A stretch of DNA of 64,000 bases from Paenibacillus mesophilus (GCF_005938385.1 NZ_VCRA01000003.1:248001-312000); one strand, 5' to 3'; positions 8,167-18,903 are shown, numbered from the stretch's first letter. The notes: generated by a model not told the origin, from the letters alone. Program-made: numbers and translations.

Positions 8167-9138
8167 TTGTCGCAGCATCCGCAAGCCGTATACGGCGGCC
8201 AAGCCGTCATGGAAGGCGTCATGATGGCCGGCAAAACCGTTAACGTAACGGCCGTACGGCGTAAAAACAAATCAATCGAATTTTTCGAGGTACCCCGCAA
8301 AGACATAGCCTGGGTAACGAATCTCAAAAAAATCCCGCTGCTTCGCGGTATAGTAGCCATTGTCGAGTCGAGCGCCAAGGGCGCCCAGCATCTGAACTTC
8401 TCGGCGGAGAAATACGCCGAGGACGAGGGAGGCGAAGAAGAAGCGCAATCGTCTTCCAAGAAAGGAGGCTTCGGCAATCTTTCGATGATTTTGGGCGTTG
8501 CCGTAGTCGGCGTATTATCGTTTCTGTTCGGCAAATTCGTATTCACGCTCGTACCGGCCTTTATCGAGCAGCTGTTGTTCCAGAACGTGTTCGACAACCA
8601 AATTTTGCACAACTTGCTGGAAGGCGTTATCAAAATCATTTTATTGCTCGGGTACATTTACTTCATCTCGCTGACCCCCCTCATCAAACGGCTGTTCCAA
8701 TATCACGGAGCGGAGCATAAGGTGATCAGCGCCTACGAGGCGGGCAAAGAGCTGACCGTCTCCAACGTCCAGAAATTCAACACACTTCATTACCGGTGCG
8801 GCAGCAGCTTTATCGTATTTACCGTCATCGTCGGAGTGATCGTATATTCTTTCTTTGAATACGATAACTTATGGGAGCGTTTGTTGCTGCGGATTATATT
8901 GCTGCCGGTCGTAATCGGCTTGTCGTATGAGGTTCTCCGGCTGACGAACTCCGTAAGGGAAACGCCGGTGCTCCGTTATCTCGGTTATCCCGGATTGTGG
9001 CTGCAGAAGCTGACTACGAAGGAGCCGGACGATTCGCAGGTCGAGGTGTCGATCGCTTCGTTCCAGCGCATGCTGGAAATCGAGGCGGAGCTGCTGCAAA
9101 GCAGGGGTACGGCCAAGTCGGGACAGGCGGTTTCTTAA
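8167..9138 (+). CDS. yqhQ: YqhQ membrane protein (DUF1385)
   Basis: 323 aa from TTG 8167. The GTG at 8158 overlaps the AAGGAGGGTG ribosome site, so the TTG with about 9-nt spacing is the better start. The DUF1385 signature is clear: YGGQAVMEGVMMAGKTVNVTAVR at the N-terminus and FQYHGAEHKVISAYEAG followed by HYRCGSSF in the middle. The His and Cys residues of these motifs are conserved in the family and could bind metal. There are about four or five membrane segments. It is the yqhQ position of B. subtilis. The role is not firmly known. Confidence 0.88.
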   Translation: MSQHPQAVYGGQAVMEGVMMAGKTVNVTAVRRKNKSIEFFEVPRKDIAWVTNLKKIPLLRGIVAIVESSAKGAQHLNFSAEKYAEDEGGEEEAQSSSKKGGFGNLSMILGVAVVGVLSFLFGKFVFTLVPAFIEQLLFQNVFDNQILHNLLEGVIKIILLLGYIYFISLTPLIKRLFQYHGAEHKVISAYEAGKELTVSNVQKFNTLHYRCGSSFIVFTVIVGVIVYSFFEYDNLWERLLLRIILLPVVIGLSYEVLRLTNSVRETPVLRYLGYPGLWLQKLTTKEPDDSQVEVSIASFQRMLEIEAELLQSRGTAKSGQAVS

Positions 9139-9210
9139 TCCGGATATCGCCCGCTGACAGCTGAATGAGCAGGATAAAGGGATCATCACGACGAAAGGAG
9201 GAAGCTGCCT

Positions 9211-9510
9211 ATGAAACGGCGTATTCATCCGGTGTTCATCGTCATATTGGTACTGATGGCTATCGGCATCGTGGTCAGAATGATGGCGAATCCGTTCGAG
9301 CTAATCGTGGCGATCGTCATCTTCGGAGGCATCTTCATTTTGTGGAAATACCCTCCCGCCCGATGGCGGAAAACAAAAATGCGCAAACCGACGCCCCCTT
9401 CCTCCGGTAAACGAGCGAAAGAAAGACGGAAAAACATCCCGTTCCGCGTCATTCAAGGAAATAAGCGGGATGACGATGAACCGCCGGAGAAGCCGTACAC
9501 GTATCATTGA
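9211..9510 (+). CDS. Small basic membrane protein at the yqhP position
   Basis: 99 aa. The start follows AAAGGAGGAAGCTGCCT. Two closely spaced hydrophobic segments (residues about 6-22 and 27-45) are followed by a long, highly basic, proline-rich tail (RWRKTKMRKPTPPSSGKR...). It sits between yqhQ and yqhO, where B. subtilis has yqhP, but I cannot confirm homology by eye. A terminator follows directly. It is probably a membrane-anchored protein with a cytoplasmic tail; function unknown. Confidence 0.7.
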   Translation: MKRRIHPVFIVILVLMAIGIVVRMMANPFELIVAIVIFGGIFILWKYPPARWRKTKMRKPTPPSSGKRAKERRKNIPFRVIQGNKRDDDEPPEKPYTYH

Positions 9511-9518
9511 TTGCAAAC

Positions 9519-9550
9519 AACCCGGGACGATGGTCCCGGGTTTATTTTTT
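9519..9550 (+). terminator. Terminator after the yqhP-position gene
   Basis: AACCCGGGAC, loop GATG, GTCCCGGGTT, then a T-rich run. Confidence 0.9.
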
Positions 9551-9556
9551 GCCCGC

Positions 9557-10549
9557 TTAGGCAGGACGATTGGTGTTGCCGCCGCCGTTCCGGATATGCT
9601 GATTAAACGATTGGATATATTTTTGATGCGACCATTTCTGGAAGTACGACTTGGCGGCGGCGTATCCGGCATTGAATAGCTCGAGACTTTTCTCCGGCTT
9701 GATATCGAAATCGGTCAGCCTTACGCCGAGCGTCGGGATTTTGATCGTACGAAACCGGTTTTTCTCTTCGATATACCGCTCGTCGTGTGCTTCCATCATC
9801 GTCGCGAACAGCGCCTGGAACATGGACAAAGGCCCTATAATGCGACGGGGTGCGTTCGATTGTTTGCCGACAAGGTGGAAGCCGAGCGTCGGGATTTGAT
9901 CTTTCTCCGGTATTTTGCTGTTCTCCTCGTCATAGATCCATAGCGGAAAATTGCTGAGCAGTCCGCCATCGACGATATAGATGAACTGATCGGCGAACGA
10001 GTCGCCTTTTTTGCGCTGCTTCGCCGTTTTCCTCAAAACGACGGGGTCGAAAAAATAAGGAATGCTGGTGCTCATCCGGACCGCCTTGGCAACCAGGAGC
10101 TGCTTCGGATCGATCCCGTACTGGGCGATGTCGTCCGGAAGGACGAGCAGCTTGCCTTGCGAAATGTCCGAAGCGATAATTTTCAGCTTTCCCTTGGGCA
10201 GATCGGCGAAGGTGCGGACTCCTTTCGCCGCAAGCTTGTCGGCCATCCACTGCTCCAGCCGCTGTCCGGAATAAAGTCCTTTCTTGATAAGAATGCGGGC
10301 GGCCGGACCGATGACCGGCAGCTGATGCAGCCACGATTGTACCAAAAAATCCGAAAACGGCGTCTCCATAATAATTTTCTTCAGCTCATCCGCCGTATAC
10401 CCGGCCGCCAGTAACGAGGCGACAATCGCTCCGGAAGAAGTGCCCGCCACTTGGCGGAACTTGACTCCGTGCTCCTCCGCCGCCTTGATCGCTCCTGCGA
10501 GCGCTATCGCTTTAACGCCCCCTCCTTCAAACACTCCGTTCACGTACAT
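9557..10549 (-). CDS. yqhO: Patatin-like phospholipase family protein
   Basis: About 330 aa. The N-terminus has the patatin oxyanion motif (GVFEGGGVKAIALAG) and the nucleophile elbow GTSSG, with the dyad Asp in IVDGGLLSNFP near residue 200. This is a Ser-Asp acyl hydrolase, predicted to cleave phospholipid acyl esters, with no signal peptide. The ATG at 10549 has GGAAGG about 9 nt upstream; the GTG at 10558 overlaps that site. The position next to mntR is the same as yqhO in B. subtilis. The natural substrate is unknown. Confidence 0.88.
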   Translation of the reverse strand: MYVNGVFEGGGVKAIALAGAIKAAEEHGVKFRQVAGTSSGAIVASLLAAGYTADELKKIIMETPFSDFLVQSWLHQLPVIGPAARILIKKGLYSGQRLEQWMADKLAAKGVRTFADLPKGKLKIIASDISQGKLLVLPDDIAQYGIDPKQLLVAKAVRMSTSIPYFFDPVVLRKTAKQRKKGDSFADQFIYIVDGGLLSNFPLWIYDEENSKIPEKDQIPTLGFHLVGKQSNAPRRIIGPLSMFQALFATMMEAHDERYIEEKNRFRTIKIPTLGVRLTDFDIKPEKSLELFNAGYAAAKSYFQKWSHQKYIQSFNQHIRNGGGNTNRPA

Positions 10550-10648
10550 GTCCGTCACCCTTCCGGCCGTCTTTAGGGAACTGTACCTAAAGCACTGTAT
10601 GCGGAAACGGTTTGTTCGTATGTCTATGCAAGATTCCGGCTTGCTCTG

Positions 10649-10694
10649 AAATGCGAAAACGCTTCGGCCATCCGACTGCGGACGACCAAAGCGT
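10649..10694 (-). terminator. Terminator overlapping the end of mntR
   Basis: Stem AACGCTT...AAGCGTT with a TTTTCGCATTT tail on the minus strand. It begins right at the mntR stop codon. Confidence 0.6.
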
Positions 10695-11120
10695 TTATTC
10701 CGATTCCAGCTCGTTGCGAATATTCATCAATTCCGTTACGCGTTCCGGGTTGCGCTGGAAAAACTCCACCAGCACTTCAATGCAAGTGATCGAATCCCAG
10801 CTCAAATGATGCTCGATACCTTCGACATCCTTATAAATGTTCTCTTCCTGGACGCCGATCAGGTGAAGGAAGCTTTCCAGCAAATGATGCCGGTCGACAA
10901 GCCGTTTCCCCATCTTCTTCCCTTTGGAAGTAAGGACAAGTCCACGATACCGTTCATAGATCAGGTAGTTATCTTTATCCAGCTTCTGAATCATCTTCGT
11001 AACGGACGAGGGATGAACTTCTAGCCCTTCGGCAATATCAGACACTCTGGCATAGCCTTTTTCGTCGATCAGCTTGTAAATCTTCTCCAGATAGTCCTCC
11101 ATGCTCGGTGTCGCTGCCAA
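10695..11120 (-). CDS. mntR: Manganese-responsive transcriptional regulator MntR
   Basis: 141 aa from TTG 11120, which follows GAGGAGGGG. This matches the B. subtilis length and start ([12 protein letters not shown]). It has a DtxR-type winged helix ([24 protein letters not shown]) and a helical dimerisation domain. Metal ligands are in place: Asp9, Glu12, a His in the HHLLES segment, and Glu/His in [10 protein letters not shown]. It represses Mn(II) uptake genes when Mn is sufficient. No Mn transporter is in the window. It has its own sigma-A promoter with a palindrome beside it. Confidence 0.95.
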   Translation of the reverse strand: MAATPSMEDYLEKIYKLIDEKGYARVSDIAEGLEVHPSSVTKMIQKLDKDNYLIYERYRGLVLTSKGKKMGKRLVDRHHLLESFLHLIGVQEENIYKDVEGIEHHLSWDSITCIEVLVEFFQRNPERVTELMNIRNELESE

Positions 11121-11159
11121 AAAGACCCCTCCTCTGATCCGGATTGCCAAACCTTATTA

Positions 11160-11203
11160 ATGATACACCTATTACCCGGACAAAGCAAGTTTGCCCAGGC
11201 AAG
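11160..11203 (-). promoter_or_regulatory. mntR promoter with adjacent TTTGCC/GGCAAG palindrome
   Basis: On the minus strand TTGCTT (11183-11188), a 17-bp spacer and TATCAT (11160-11165) form a plausible sigma-A promoter. Directly upstream, TTTGCCCAGGCAAG (11190-11203) is a near-perfect palindrome resembling known MntR boxes (TTTGCCTTAAGG-like). Whether it is bound by MntR is inference. Confidence 0.45.
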
Positions 11204-11218
11204 CGGGAGTTAGACCCT

Positions 11219-12025
11219 TTAACTCAATTGGACCTGGCTTCCTCCTCCGATCTCCACGATTTTGCCGTTCGCTTGAATCCATACTGGACTTGCCGACGGA
11301 TTGTACACGAAGGAGCGCGATGCGGAGAACTGAAGCCGGTGGAACGATTTGATATAATCCACAATTTCAATGTTGGTCGCGTACCATATATCGTCCCTGC
11401 CGCCCGCACGGGCACAAAACGTCTCGATCAGCGCCCAACTGTTATCGTTGTCGAACTCGTAGCTATGACCCCATACATACATCATATACAAATTTTGGCT
11501 TTTATTTATGTTCAGGAAGTTTTCCGTTAAGTTCAGAAGATTTCGGTTATGGTGGCAGGTAGGCTTCCACTCGTGCCAATCGTCGGGCATTCCGAATCCG
11601 CCTGTACTTTCCGTTACTCTCGAGTATTCGATCCCTAGCATAGGGAGCATTTCTTTGATCGCTTTGTTGAAGGAGCCGTTCGGATAAGACATCCCTCTTA
11701 CCGTATATCCGGCTATGCTTTCGAGCTCCTTCCTGTCTTCCATAATCTCCTGAACGATCTGCTCCTTCGGGCATCTGGCAATAGTCGGATGGTTTACGGT
11801 ATGTGCGGAAATCTCATGCCCGCGGAACAGCTCGGCGATGTCCTCCCTGGGCACTCGATCGTGAGCACCGAGCAAGCCGGAATTCAAGTGAAACGTTCCT
11901 TTGATCCCGTAGCGGTTCATTACCTCCACCAATCTCCGATCGGCATTTCTGCCGTCATCGTAGCTCAGTGTCAGCACTTTGAATTTACCCTGCGGAAAAG
12001 TCATTAGCACCTTCGTCATATCCAA
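11219..12025 (-). CDS. Polysaccharide deacetylase family protein
   Basis: 268 aa. The N-terminal part has the CE4/NodB features: LTLSYDDGRNADRRLV (metal Asp in YDDG), GTFHLNSGLLG and EISAHTVNHPTIA, with the two His of the H-x3-H metal site. No signal peptide is present, so it is either cytoplasmic or acts on soluble substrates. The last ~60 residues (from about 205) form an additional beta-rich tail ending GGGSQVQLS. The deacetylation substrate is unknown. The gene is monocistronic and divergent from splB. Confidence 0.85.
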   Translation of the reverse strand: MDMTKVLMTFPQGKFKVLTLSYDDGRNADRRLVEVMNRYGIKGTFHLNSGLLGAHDRVPREDIAELFRGHEISAHTVNHPTIARCPKEQIVQEIMEDRKELESIAGYTVRGMSYPNGSFNKAIKEMLPMLGIEYSRVTESTGGFGMPDDWHEWKPTCHHNRNLLNLTENFLNINKSQNLYMMYVWGHSYEFDNDNSWALIETFCARAGGRDDIWYATNIEIVDYIKSFHRLQFSASRSFVYNPSASPVWIQANGKIVEIGGGSQVQLS

Positions 12026-12196
12026 AACTCCTCTATTCGAATATCCGCGCTTCGACCGCGATGTACAACGCTATCATTTTATCATAGCCGTCAACCATAT
12101 TGTTACAATTTTCGAACCGGATCCCACAGATTCAAAGCTTGATTCGGGGGAAGCCTACTGAAGAAGCCGAACCCTTTCTGTAAAGGAGATGAATCT

Positions 12197-13264
12197 TTGG
12201 CAACCGATCTTCTCGCTCCTCCCGGCAAATCGAAGAACACGCTGCAATTCGTCCCCGAGCTCGTTTATTTCGAACCGGATTCGCTGAATTACCCAAAAGG
12301 CGAGCGTATACACGAATGGGCTACAGCGCAAGGCTTGCCGATTAAAATGACAAGCTCGCACAACCGGATAACCGGATTTCCCGGAGACTCCGAGCTGGAA
12401 AAGTATAAAATCGCCAAACGTACGCTCGTAGTGGGCGTCCGCAAAACACTCAAATTCGATACGTCCAAGCCTTCGGCGGAATATGCCATTCCGATCGCCA
12501 CTGGTTGTATGGGTCATTGCCACTATTGTTACTTGCAAACGACGCTTGGGGCAAAACCGTACATCCGCGTTTACGTCAATATGGACGATATTTTGAACGC
12601 GGCTCGCCAATATATTGATGAGCGGGAGCCGGACATAACGCGTTTCGAGGCGGCTTGCACGTCAGACCCGGTCGGGCTGGAGCACATTACCGGATCGCTT
12701 AAGGAAGTGATCGAATTTATGGGACGGCAGCCGCTCGGCCGGCTCAGGTTCGTCACGAAATTCCATCATGTCGACTCTCTGCTGGATGCGAAGCATAACG
12801 GCAACACCCGCTTCCGCTTCAGCGTGAACGCCGATTACGTGATCCGCCATTTCGAGCCGGGAACGTCGACGTTCGCCGAACGGATCGAAGCAGCCGGCAA
12901 AGTGGCGAAAGCGGGTTACCCGCTCGGCTTTATTATTGCACCTATCATTTGGCACGACGGTTGGGAGCAAGGTTACGCCGGTCTTCTCGAGAAGCTTCGC
13001 GCAGCGGTTCCGGAGGAAGCGTCGGACGGGCTGACCTTTGAGCTGATCCAGCACCGCTTTACGAAGACGGCCAAGACGGTTATTCGGCAAAGATATCCGA
13101 AGACGAAGCTGGAGATGGACGAAGCGAAGCGGAAATACAAGTGGGGACGCTGGGGACAAGGCAAATACGTGTACCCCGACGAGCAGGCGCAGGCGCTGCG
13201 TGAGTTTATTACGGAGCGTATTTTTGAACAGTTTCCGAAGGCGAAAATCGAATATTTTACGTAA
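12197..13264 (+). CDS. splB: Spore photoproduct lyase
   Basis: 355 aa. This radical-SAM enzyme reverses 5-thyminyl-5,6-dihydrothymine lesions during spore germination. The iron-sulfur motif is CMGHCHYC with Cys104, Cys108 and Cys111. Cys154 in EAACTSDPVG matches the Cys that in B. subtilis (C141) gives the hydrogen atom. The start is TTG 12197, 6 nt after TAAAGGAGAT; the ATG at 12189 is out of frame. It stands alone without splA. A terminator shared with the convergent ccdA follows. Confidence 0.95.
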   Translation: MATDLLAPPGKSKNTLQFVPELVYFEPDSLNYPKGERIHEWATAQGLPIKMTSSHNRITGFPGDSELEKYKIAKRTLVVGVRKTLKFDTSKPSAEYAIPIATGCMGHCHYCYLQTTLGAKPYIRVYVNMDDILNAARQYIDEREPDITRFEAACTSDPVGLEHITGSLKEVIEFMGRQPLGRLRFVTKFHHVDSLLDAKHNGNTRFRFSVNADYVIRHFEPGTSTFAERIEAAGKVAKAGYPLGFIIAPIIWHDGWEQGYAGLLEKLRAAVPEEASDGLTFELIQHRFTKTAKTVIRQRYPKTKLEMDEAKRKYKWGRWGQGKYVYPDEQAQALREFITERIFEQFPKAKIEYFT

Positions 13265-13265
13265 A

Positions 13266-13296
13266 AAGGAAAAACCGCTCGAAATCGAGCGGTTCC
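13266..13296. terminator. Bidirectional terminator between splB and ccdA
   Basis: Perfect stem AACCGCTCG, loop AAAT, CGAGCGGTT. The minus-strand side is followed by TTTTTCCTTTTT, the plus side by CCCTTT. Confidence 0.85.
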
Positions 13297-13298
13297 CT

Positions 13299-14012
13299 TT
13301 AAAATTTAAGCCAATCGGGCGTCCGTTCCTGAAGCCAGATCGTAATGAGAATCATTTTATCGAAATAGAGCAGCGCTGCCATGACGATCATCAATCCGCC
13401 GCCGACCTTCATCAGCACCGACGAATAACGTACGATCCATTTCGTCGAGCCGATAAAGAAGGCGAGGATAAAGAAAGGAATGGCGAATCCGACCGAATAA
13501 GCGGTAGTAAGCTGGAACCAGGTTCCCGGCTCCGTAGCCGCGAGCAGCAGGATCGACGACAAAATCGGACCGACGCAAGGCGACCACCCGGCTGCGAAGC
13601 CCATACCGACCACCAATGAACCGAGAAAGCCAGCCGGCTTCGACTTCACCTGCATCTTCCGCTCCCGCATCAGCCATTGCGGCTGAAACACGCCGAGCAG
13701 AAACAAGCCCATAACGAAAATAAGGATAGCCGATAGCTGGCGGATAATGTCGCGGTAATCGTTGAACCAATCGGCGACAAGCCCTACTCCGAACCCGAGC
13801 GAATAAAAGATGATCGAAAACCCGAGAATGAAAAACAGCGTGTGTACGGTTGTCGCAATACGCACTTCCTTCTTCGACCGGTCTTCCTTCAGCCGTTGAA
13901 CCGATATGCCGGTTATGTAGGACAAATAAGAAGGATACAACGGCAGGCAGCAAGGTGAAATAAACGAAGCGAAACCGGCCCACAGCGCGATCCAAATGTT
14001 GACTTGAGACAA
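13299..14012 (-). CDS. ccdA: CcdA-type thiol-disulfide transporter
   Basis: 237 aa, six predicted membrane segments. CcdA moves reducing equivalents across the membrane for cytochrome c maturation and spore envelope disulfide control. The two redox segments are visible: SPCCLPLYPSYLSY near residue 20 and GWSPCVGPILSS near 143. The start is TTG 14012 behind GAGGAGGGAACGGC. It follows znuB by only 27 bp on the same strand, so it probably belongs to the zinc-uptake transcript, which is an unusual partner for ccdA. No cytochrome c gene is nearby. Confidence 0.88.
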   Translation of the reverse strand: MSQVNIWIALWAGFASFISPCCLPLYPSYLSYITGISVQRLKEDRSKKEVRIATTVHTLFFILGFSIIFYSLGFGVGLVADWFNDYRDIIRQLSAILIFVMGLFLLGVFQPQWLMRERKMQVKSKPAGFLGSLVVGMGFAAGWSPCVGPILSSILLLAATEPGTWFQLTTAYSVGFAIPFFILAFFIGSTKWIVRYSSVLMKVGGGLMIVMAALLYFDKMILITIWLQERTPDWLKF

Positions 14013-14039
14013 GCCGTTCCCTCCTCTCGAAGATGCAGG

Positions 14040-14846
14040 TTATCCTTTGGCGATACGTCCCCGTACGGCCAGCGTTATGATCAGCAGAGCGATCAGCATC
14101 AGAACGACGGTTGCGCCCGGCGCCCAGTTCCATACGCCGGCCGAGACCAGACCGCCCACAACGGCGATCTCCGAATACAATAAGGCGATCCAGACCGAGT
14201 GCCGGAAGCTTTTGGCTACGGCCAAGCTGCAGGCGACCGGTACGGTCAACAAAGCCGATACGAGCAGCGCGCCGACGATTTTGATCGCAACGCCGATGAC
14301 GAGCGCTGTCAACACGGTCGTAAGCAGGTTCAAGGCGCGAAGCGGAATCCCGCTTACGGCTGCAGCGTCCTCATCGAACATGATCAGAAACATTTCCTTG
14401 AAAAACACGAACAGCATGCACAGCACGACTAGCGTAACGCCGAGCACGAGCCACAGGTCGGTCCAGCTGAGCGTGTAGATGCTTCCGAACAAATAGCTGG
14501 TCACGTCCATGTTGAAGCCTTTGCCGAGCGTAAATAAAAACGTTGCGAGCGCCACTCCCCCGGACATGATGATCGCGATCGACAGCTCCGCATACGTCTT
14601 GTACGCTCTGCGAAGCCGTTCGATCGCAAACGATGCGAGAATGGAGAAGCACAGTCCTACGGCGAGCGGATATACCCCGATCAGGAAACCTAACGCCACA
14701 CCCGCAATCGAGACGTGGGCCAGCGTATCCCCGATCATCGACAACCGCCTGAGAACCAGAAAAACGCCCAGAAGCGGCGCCATTCCCCCGATCAGAATAC
14801 CTCCAATCAATGCCCGTTGAAAAAAGTATTCCGAAAAAATATCCAA
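14040..14846 (-). CDS. znuB: Zinc ABC transporter permease (ZnuB/AdcB type)
   Basis: 268 aa with eight or so hydrophobic segments, typical of the ABC-3 metal permease family. Recognisable parts are GGMAPLLGVFLVLRRLSMIGDTLAH near the N-terminus and the repeated GVAIKIVGALLVSALLTVPVA core. The start is TTG 14846 with GGGAG upstream. It lies 14 bp after znuC. Zinc rather than manganese specificity is inferred from the His-rich binding protein and the Zur-like operator of the operon. Confidence 0.9.
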   Translation of the reverse strand: MDIFSEYFFQRALIGGILIGGMAPLLGVFLVLRRLSMIGDTLAHVSIAGVALGFLIGVYPLAVGLCFSILASFAIERLRRAYKTYAELSIAIIMSGGVALATFLFTLGKGFNMDVTSYLFGSIYTLSWTDLWLVLGVTLVVLCMLFVFFKEMFLIMFDEDAAAVSGIPLRALNLLTTVLTALVIGVAIKIVGALLVSALLTVPVACSLAVAKSFRHSVWIALLYSEIAVVGGLVSAGVWNWAPGATVVLMLIALLIITLAVRGRIAKG

Positions 14847-14860
14847 TAGTTTATACTCCC

Positions 14861-15697
14861 TTATCGCAAGGTTACCGGTTCGGGCTCGTCGGCCAGCCGA
14901 AGGTCGCGGAGACTATGCGCCAAGTTCGTTTCCGCGCAATTGTCCAGCTCGTGCGAATGCTTGACGTAAAATTTCAGCTTGCCGCTCGTGTGGGCCGGTT
15001 CATAGCCGAGATAAGCATGCATCATATCGATGTCGTGCGATACCATCAGAAACGTGATGTTATGGCGCTGATGCATGTGGCGGATCATATGGAAGAAGTT
15101 CTCCTGCGTCTCCGAGTCGATGCCGACCGTCGGCTCGTCGAGTATGAGCAGCTCCGGGTTGTTGACGAGCGCCCGGGCGAGAAATACGCGCTGCTGCTGC
15201 CCGCCGGACAGACGGCCGATGCGGCGGTCCGCCAACTCTTCGATGCGCAGCGCGTGAAGCGCGTCCTCGCACTTCTTCCAATCTTCGCGGTTCATCCTAC
15301 GGAACAGCTTCTTGCGCCCGTACAAGCCGGACAGCACGACTTCCCTGACCGTCGCCGGAAAAAGCGGATTGAACGCGTTCTTCTGCGGGACGTAGCCGAT
15401 TCGCTCCCAATCGCGGAATTGCGATTGCGGAGTCCCGAACAAGCGGACCTCTCCCTGATCGGGCCTCAGCAGTCCTACGATCATGCGGAGCAGCGTCGTT
15501 TTGCCCGCGCCGTTCGACCCGATCAAGCCGACGAAATCTCGCTGTAAAATTTGAAAATTCAACCGCTCGATGACGCTGCGCTGCTCGTATTGAAACGAAA
15601 CGTTGTCCATAGAAACGACCGGCAGGTGACAATGTTCTCCCGCCGGTCGGGTCGATTGCTGCATGGATGGCTCTCCATTCGCCCTTGAAATGGTCAT
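14861..15697 (-). CDS. znuC: Zinc ABC transporter ATP-binding protein (ZnuC/AdcC type)
   Basis: 278 aa from the ATG at 15697 (AAAGGTG upstream). The nucleotide-binding motifs are complete: GSNGAGKT Walker A, SGGQQQR signature, LLILDEPT Walker B and VSHD switch His. The C-terminal tail of about 60 residues is longer than in minimal ATPases and has scattered His and Cys (YVKHSHELDNCAE). It begins 8 bp after the znuA stop. It energises uptake through ZnuB. Confidence 0.92.
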   Translation of the reverse strand: MTISRANGEPSMQQSTRPAGEHCHLPVVSMDNVSFQYEQRSVIERLNFQILQRDFVGLIGSNGAGKTTLLRMIVGLLRPDQGEVRLFGTPQSQFRDWERIGYVPQKNAFNPLFPATVREVVLSGLYGRKKLFRRMNREDWKKCEDALHALRIEELADRRIGRLSGGQQQRVFLARALVNNPELLILDEPTVGIDSETQENFFHMIRHMHQRHNITFLMVSHDIDMMHAYLGYEPAHTSGKLKFYVKHSHELDNCAETNLAHSLRDLRLADEPEPVTLR

Positions 15698-15705
15698 ATA
15701 CACCT

Positions 15706-16698
15706 TTATTGTAATGCTTTCAATAAATTTTGCAAATTGTTCTCCATAACCGTCACGTAATTGTCACCGGCTTTCACCTGCTCCTGGGTGAGCCCTTCGA
15801 GCGGATTCAGCACGAGCGTTTCGACACCCGCATCTTTCGCAAGCGTCTTGACCATTTTGTCCGATACGAGCTCTTCGAAGAAAATGTATTTGACTTGATT
15901 GTCTCTTACAAACTTGTTGATTTCTTTCAAGTCCTGCGCCGTAGGCTCCGAATCGGGAGACAGTCCCATAATCGGCTTCTGGGTCAAACCGTAGTCGCGG
16001 CACAAATATCCGAACGATTGATGGGATACGACGATTTGTTTTTGGGTCGTTTTCGAGAGCGACTGCGTAAACTTGGCGTCCAAATCGGATAGTTGTTTCT
16101 TAAGCGTCTCGTAATTCGACTCGTAGTACGATTTGTTCGCCGGATCGGCTTGAACGATTCCGTTCTTGATGTTCTCGGCCATCTTGAGCGCAGATTTCGG
16201 GCTTACCCATACGTGCGGATCGACATCCGAATCTTCATCCCCGTGCCCGTGTTTGTCATTGTCTTTCGTTTTTTTGTCGTCGTGCCCATGGTCATCCTCG
16301 TGAGCTTCGCTATGGATCAATTCGATCCCATTGCTTGCTTCGATGACCGATAAGCCGGAATCTTTGTTCAGGCTGTCGAGAAAATCGTGAACCCAGCCTT
16401 CAAAGCCTGCGCCGTTATAGACGAACAGCTGCGCCTTGCTCATATTGGTCAAATCCCGGCTTTTCGGGGACCAGTCGTGCGGCTCGACCCCGGCCGGAAC
16501 GAGATTGATCACGTTCACCTTATCGCCGCCGATGCGGCCGGCAAAATCGTACAGCGCGTAAAACGTAGTAACGACATTGACTTTTCCTTCGGATAGCGTT
16601 ACATTCGATTTGCTGCCGCAGCCTGTCATAACGGCGGCCAGCACGAGCATAACTATCAGTAAAACCGTAAAGCGACTCTTGCTTCGGACTCTATTCAT
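15706..16698 (-). CDS. znuA: Zinc-binding lipoprotein (ZnuA/AdcA type)
   Basis: 330 aa from the ATG at 16698. Signal peptide with lipobox VMTGC (Cys27). It is a cluster A-1 (TroA/ZnuA) binding protein: NVVTTFYALYDFA and LVPAGVEPHDWSPKS contain a zinc ligand His, VVSHQSFGYLCRDYG another, and NPLEGLT near the end an acidic ligand region. A His/Asp-rich loop (EAHEDDHGHDDKK...KHGHGDE) at about residues 143-170 is typical of zinc rather than manganese carriers. First gene of the znuA-znuC-znuB-ccdA operon, under a consensus promoter and Zur-type box. Confidence 0.95.
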   Translation of the reverse strand: MNRVRSKSRFTVLLIVMLVLAAVMTGCGSKSNVTLSEGKVNVVTTFYALYDFAGRIGGDKVNVINLVPAGVEPHDWSPKSRDLTNMSKAQLFVYNGAGFEGWVHDFLDSLNKDSGLSVIEASNGIELIHSEAHEDDHGHDDKKTKDNDKHGHGDEDSDVDPHVWVSPKSALKMAENIKNGIVQADPANKSYYESNYETLKKQLSDLDAKFTQSLSKTTQKQIVVSHQSFGYLCRDYGLTQKPIMGLSPDSEPTAQDLKEINKFVRDNQVKYIFFEELVSDKMVKTLAKDAGVETLVLNPLEGLTQEQVKAGDNYVTVMENNLQNLLKALQ

Positions 16699-16745
16699 CT
16701 TCTGGTTACTCCCTCCATGCAATCCGGTCAATCGAGCAAATTTGT

Positions 16746-16766
16746 AAATCGTAAGTATTTCTATTT
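16746..16766. promoter_or_regulatory. Zur-type operator of the zinc operon
   Basis: The 21 bp AAATCGTAAGTATTTCTATTT-type site matches the Bacillus Zur consensus AAATCGTAAT-N-ATTACGATTT at 17 of 20 defined positions. It lies immediately after the -10 box, over the predicted transcription start. Confidence 0.75.
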
Positions 16767-16775
16767 ACAAGACAG

Positions 16776-16805
16776 ATTATAAAATTCCGTTCAACGGATT
16801 GTCAA
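16776..16805 (-). promoter_or_regulatory. Sigma-A promoter of znuA
   Basis: TTGACA (16800-16805) and TATAAT (16776-16781) on the minus strand with an 18-bp spacer. Confidence 0.8.
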
Positions 16806-16826
16806 CCAAAATCTTTTAAGTAATGA

Positions 16827-16868
16827 AGAAACGCCTCCGTCAACCTGTATCGGGTGCGGAGGCGTTCT
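16827..16868 (-). terminator. Terminator after metG
   Basis: AACGCCTCCG and CGGAGGCGTT pair across an 18-nt loop, followed by TTCTT on the minus strand. Confidence 0.75.
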
Positions 16869-16872
16869 TGAA

Positions 16873-18903
<2,031 letters not shown>

